From NCBI GenBank assembly GCA_046536535.1, contig JAWDMO010000001.1, positions 1 through 64,000 on the forward strand: a DNA stretch of 64,000 bases, written 5' to 3'. A program made the translations under genes and the position numbers. Origin of the DNA: Conexivisphaera sp046536535 (GTDB lineage: Archaea > Thermoproteota > Nitrososphaeria > Conexivisphaerales > Conexivisphaeraceae). Below, in pieces: positions 63,372 through 64,000 of this stretch (the first letter of the stretch is position 1; every line of letters starts with the position of its first letter). The notes beneath the pieces were generated by a model. It had not been told where the DNA came from, made no database searches, and worked only from the letters and a program-made list of their open reading frames with translations.

Positions 63372-64000
63372 CCCGCCCCGGTATTGTCGGAGTAGCCGGA
63401 GCGCCGGCTACCGGTAAGAAGACGGTCGGCGGGAAGCTGGCGGAGCTCGTCGGATGTCGTCACGCGACCGTGCTCGAGCTCGCCTCGGAGATGGGCCTGG
63501 TCCTCGGTTACGATGAGGGGAGTTCCGAGTACCTGGTGGATGTCGATTCCATGAGATCCCGTATGGAGCTGGAGCCCCCGCCGGGACTGTGCGTGCTCTC
63601 GGGCGTCCTAGTACCGTCCGCCCTCCCGGAATCGAGGGCCTCCCTCGTGGCTGTGCTCCGCGCATCGCCCGGCATACTCCTCCGGAGGTACGTCGAGCGC
63701 GGGTACGGCGCGGATAAGATGAGGGATAACCTCCTGGCGGAGGCGCTGGGCGTCACGCTGGACGAGGCCCTCCGGATATACGGGGAGAAGCTGGTCCACG
63801 AGGTCGACTCGACCGGAAGGGACCCGGGATCGATAGCCGCCGAGATATACGACGTACTCGCGGGATCGCGTCCCCGTTCGATATTGCGGCTCGACTGGCT
63901 CGATTTGTGCGAGCGCGACGAGGAGCTGCGGGCTCTCTGCTTCCCCGAGCTCCCCGACGGCCTGGACCGAGCCACGGCCGCCCGAAGCCCGGGGAACCGG
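63368..64000 (+). CDS. AK6/Fap7-type adenylate kinase-like protein, 3' end cut by window edge
   Basis: Small P-loop kinase/ATPase of the AK6 group, which in eukaryotes and archaea serves small-subunit ribosome maturation. Seen: Walker A GVAGAPATGKKTVGGKLAEL (residues 7-26), EYLVDVDSMRSRM, the VLRASPGILLRRYVERGY segment (VLR..P..L..R...RGY is the family motif) and KMRDNLLAEALG, VHEVDSTG. The usual size is about 180 aa, but no stop occurs in the 211 codons to the window edge, so the protein has an extension or a fusion. TTG 63368 overlaps the preceding stop. The catalytic GH of the family (usually VExGH) reads LSGVLVP and may be altered. Confidence 0.8.
   Translation, partial: MTRPGIVGVAGAPATGKKTVGGKLAELVGCRHATVLELASEMGLVLGYDEGSSEYLVDVDSMRSRMELEPPPGLCVLSGVLVPSALPESRASLVAVLRASPGILLRRYVERGYGADKMRDNLLAEALGVTLDEALRIYGEKLVHEVDSTGRDPGSIAAEIYDVLAGSRPRSILRLDWLDLCERDEELRALCFPELPDGLDRATAARSPGNR

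Noticed and set aside
1..64000. CRISPR arrays or cas genes
   Set aside because: No regularly spaced short repeats and no cas-like ORF were seen; the repeated hairpins found are dispersed ends of tnpB-type elements.

Overview
This is a G+C-rich archaeal chromosome segment. The archaeal marks are unambiguous: a near-complete A-type ATP synthase, proteasome alpha subunit, exosome subunits Rrp4/Rrp41/Rrp42, SBDS, eL43, Pcc1, prefoldin beta, Pelota, EF-2, a short XPF nuclease without a helicase, and an initiator tRNA with an A1:U72 pair. Many genes have a TATA-like box about 26 bp before an ATG, GTG or TTG, so leaderless transcripts are probably common. The exosome-L37Ae-Pcc1-prefoldin order, helicase-free XPF and Sulfolobus-like glucose dehydrogenase point to the TACK group, probably a thermophile. 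I cannot name the species; a thaumarchaeote-related thermoacidophile is only a guess.

Layout. 1-2.5 kb: S-adenosylhomocysteinase (cut by the window edge) and a frameshifted geranylgeranyl reductase. 2.5-11.4 kb: A-ATPase genes H-C and F-E-A-B-D-(53-aa ORF)-K on the minus strand, with atpI on the plus strand between C and F. 11.4-19.5 kb: tRNA-Arg, proteasome alpha, MtnA, then the SBDS/exosome/L37Ae/Pcc1/prefoldin/DHH operon. 19.5-24.7 kb: an ECF-type ABC transporter (A, A', T, no visible S), two unassigned proteins and a dihydrolipoamide dehydrogenase-like flavoprotein. 24.8-34.9 kb: tRNA-Gly, EF-2, Pelota, citrate synthase, ThiI, a two-subunit aconitase-family hydratase, topoisomerase IA behind tRNA-Leu, and a divergent initiator tRNA. 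35.4-49.6 kb is metabolic: a molybdenum hydroxylase (three subunits) with an MFS transporter; a second MFS protein with a threonine synthase-like pseudoenzyme; a glucoamylase-glucose dehydrogenase-cyclase operon; and acetyl-CoA synthetase with an acetate transporter. 49.7-56.3 kb: two amidohydrolases, a TnpB element, an NCS1 permease and a divergent regulator joining a winged helix to a solute-binding domain. 56.8-64 kb: SDR, XPF, an F420-type luciferase-family oxidoreductase, an isocitrate dehydrogenase-like gene with one in-frame stop, a cation/proton antiporter, a DDE transposase relic, an aldo/keto reductase and an AK6/Fap7-type kinase cut by the right edge.

How genes fit together. Stop/start overlaps (ATGA or TTGA) couple B-D-53-aa ORF in the ATPase, GH15-GDH-cyclase, and Acs-acetate transporter. 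The second implies polysaccharide or disaccharide to glucose to gluconate; the third acetate uptake and activation feeding the citrate synthase encoded elsewhere in the window. The intergenic spaces are littered with 3' ends of tnpB elements (about 22.4, 30.8, 35.2 and 56.5 kb, with shorter ends near 12.2, 14.4, 14.7 and 61.8 kb) and a 51-bp mini-element at 40.8 kb. Only one tnpB ORF is intact, and its RuvC-II glutamate appears to be replaced by glycine.

Most unusual candidates: the winged-helix/solute-binding regulator facing the NCS1 permease; the threonine synthase-like protein without its PLP lysine and with a possible C-terminal winged helix; the EF-2 diphthamide loop reading HRTYAQ instead of HRGPAQ; the altered TnpB with its scattered ends; and the translationally coupled 53-aa ORF in the ATPase cluster.
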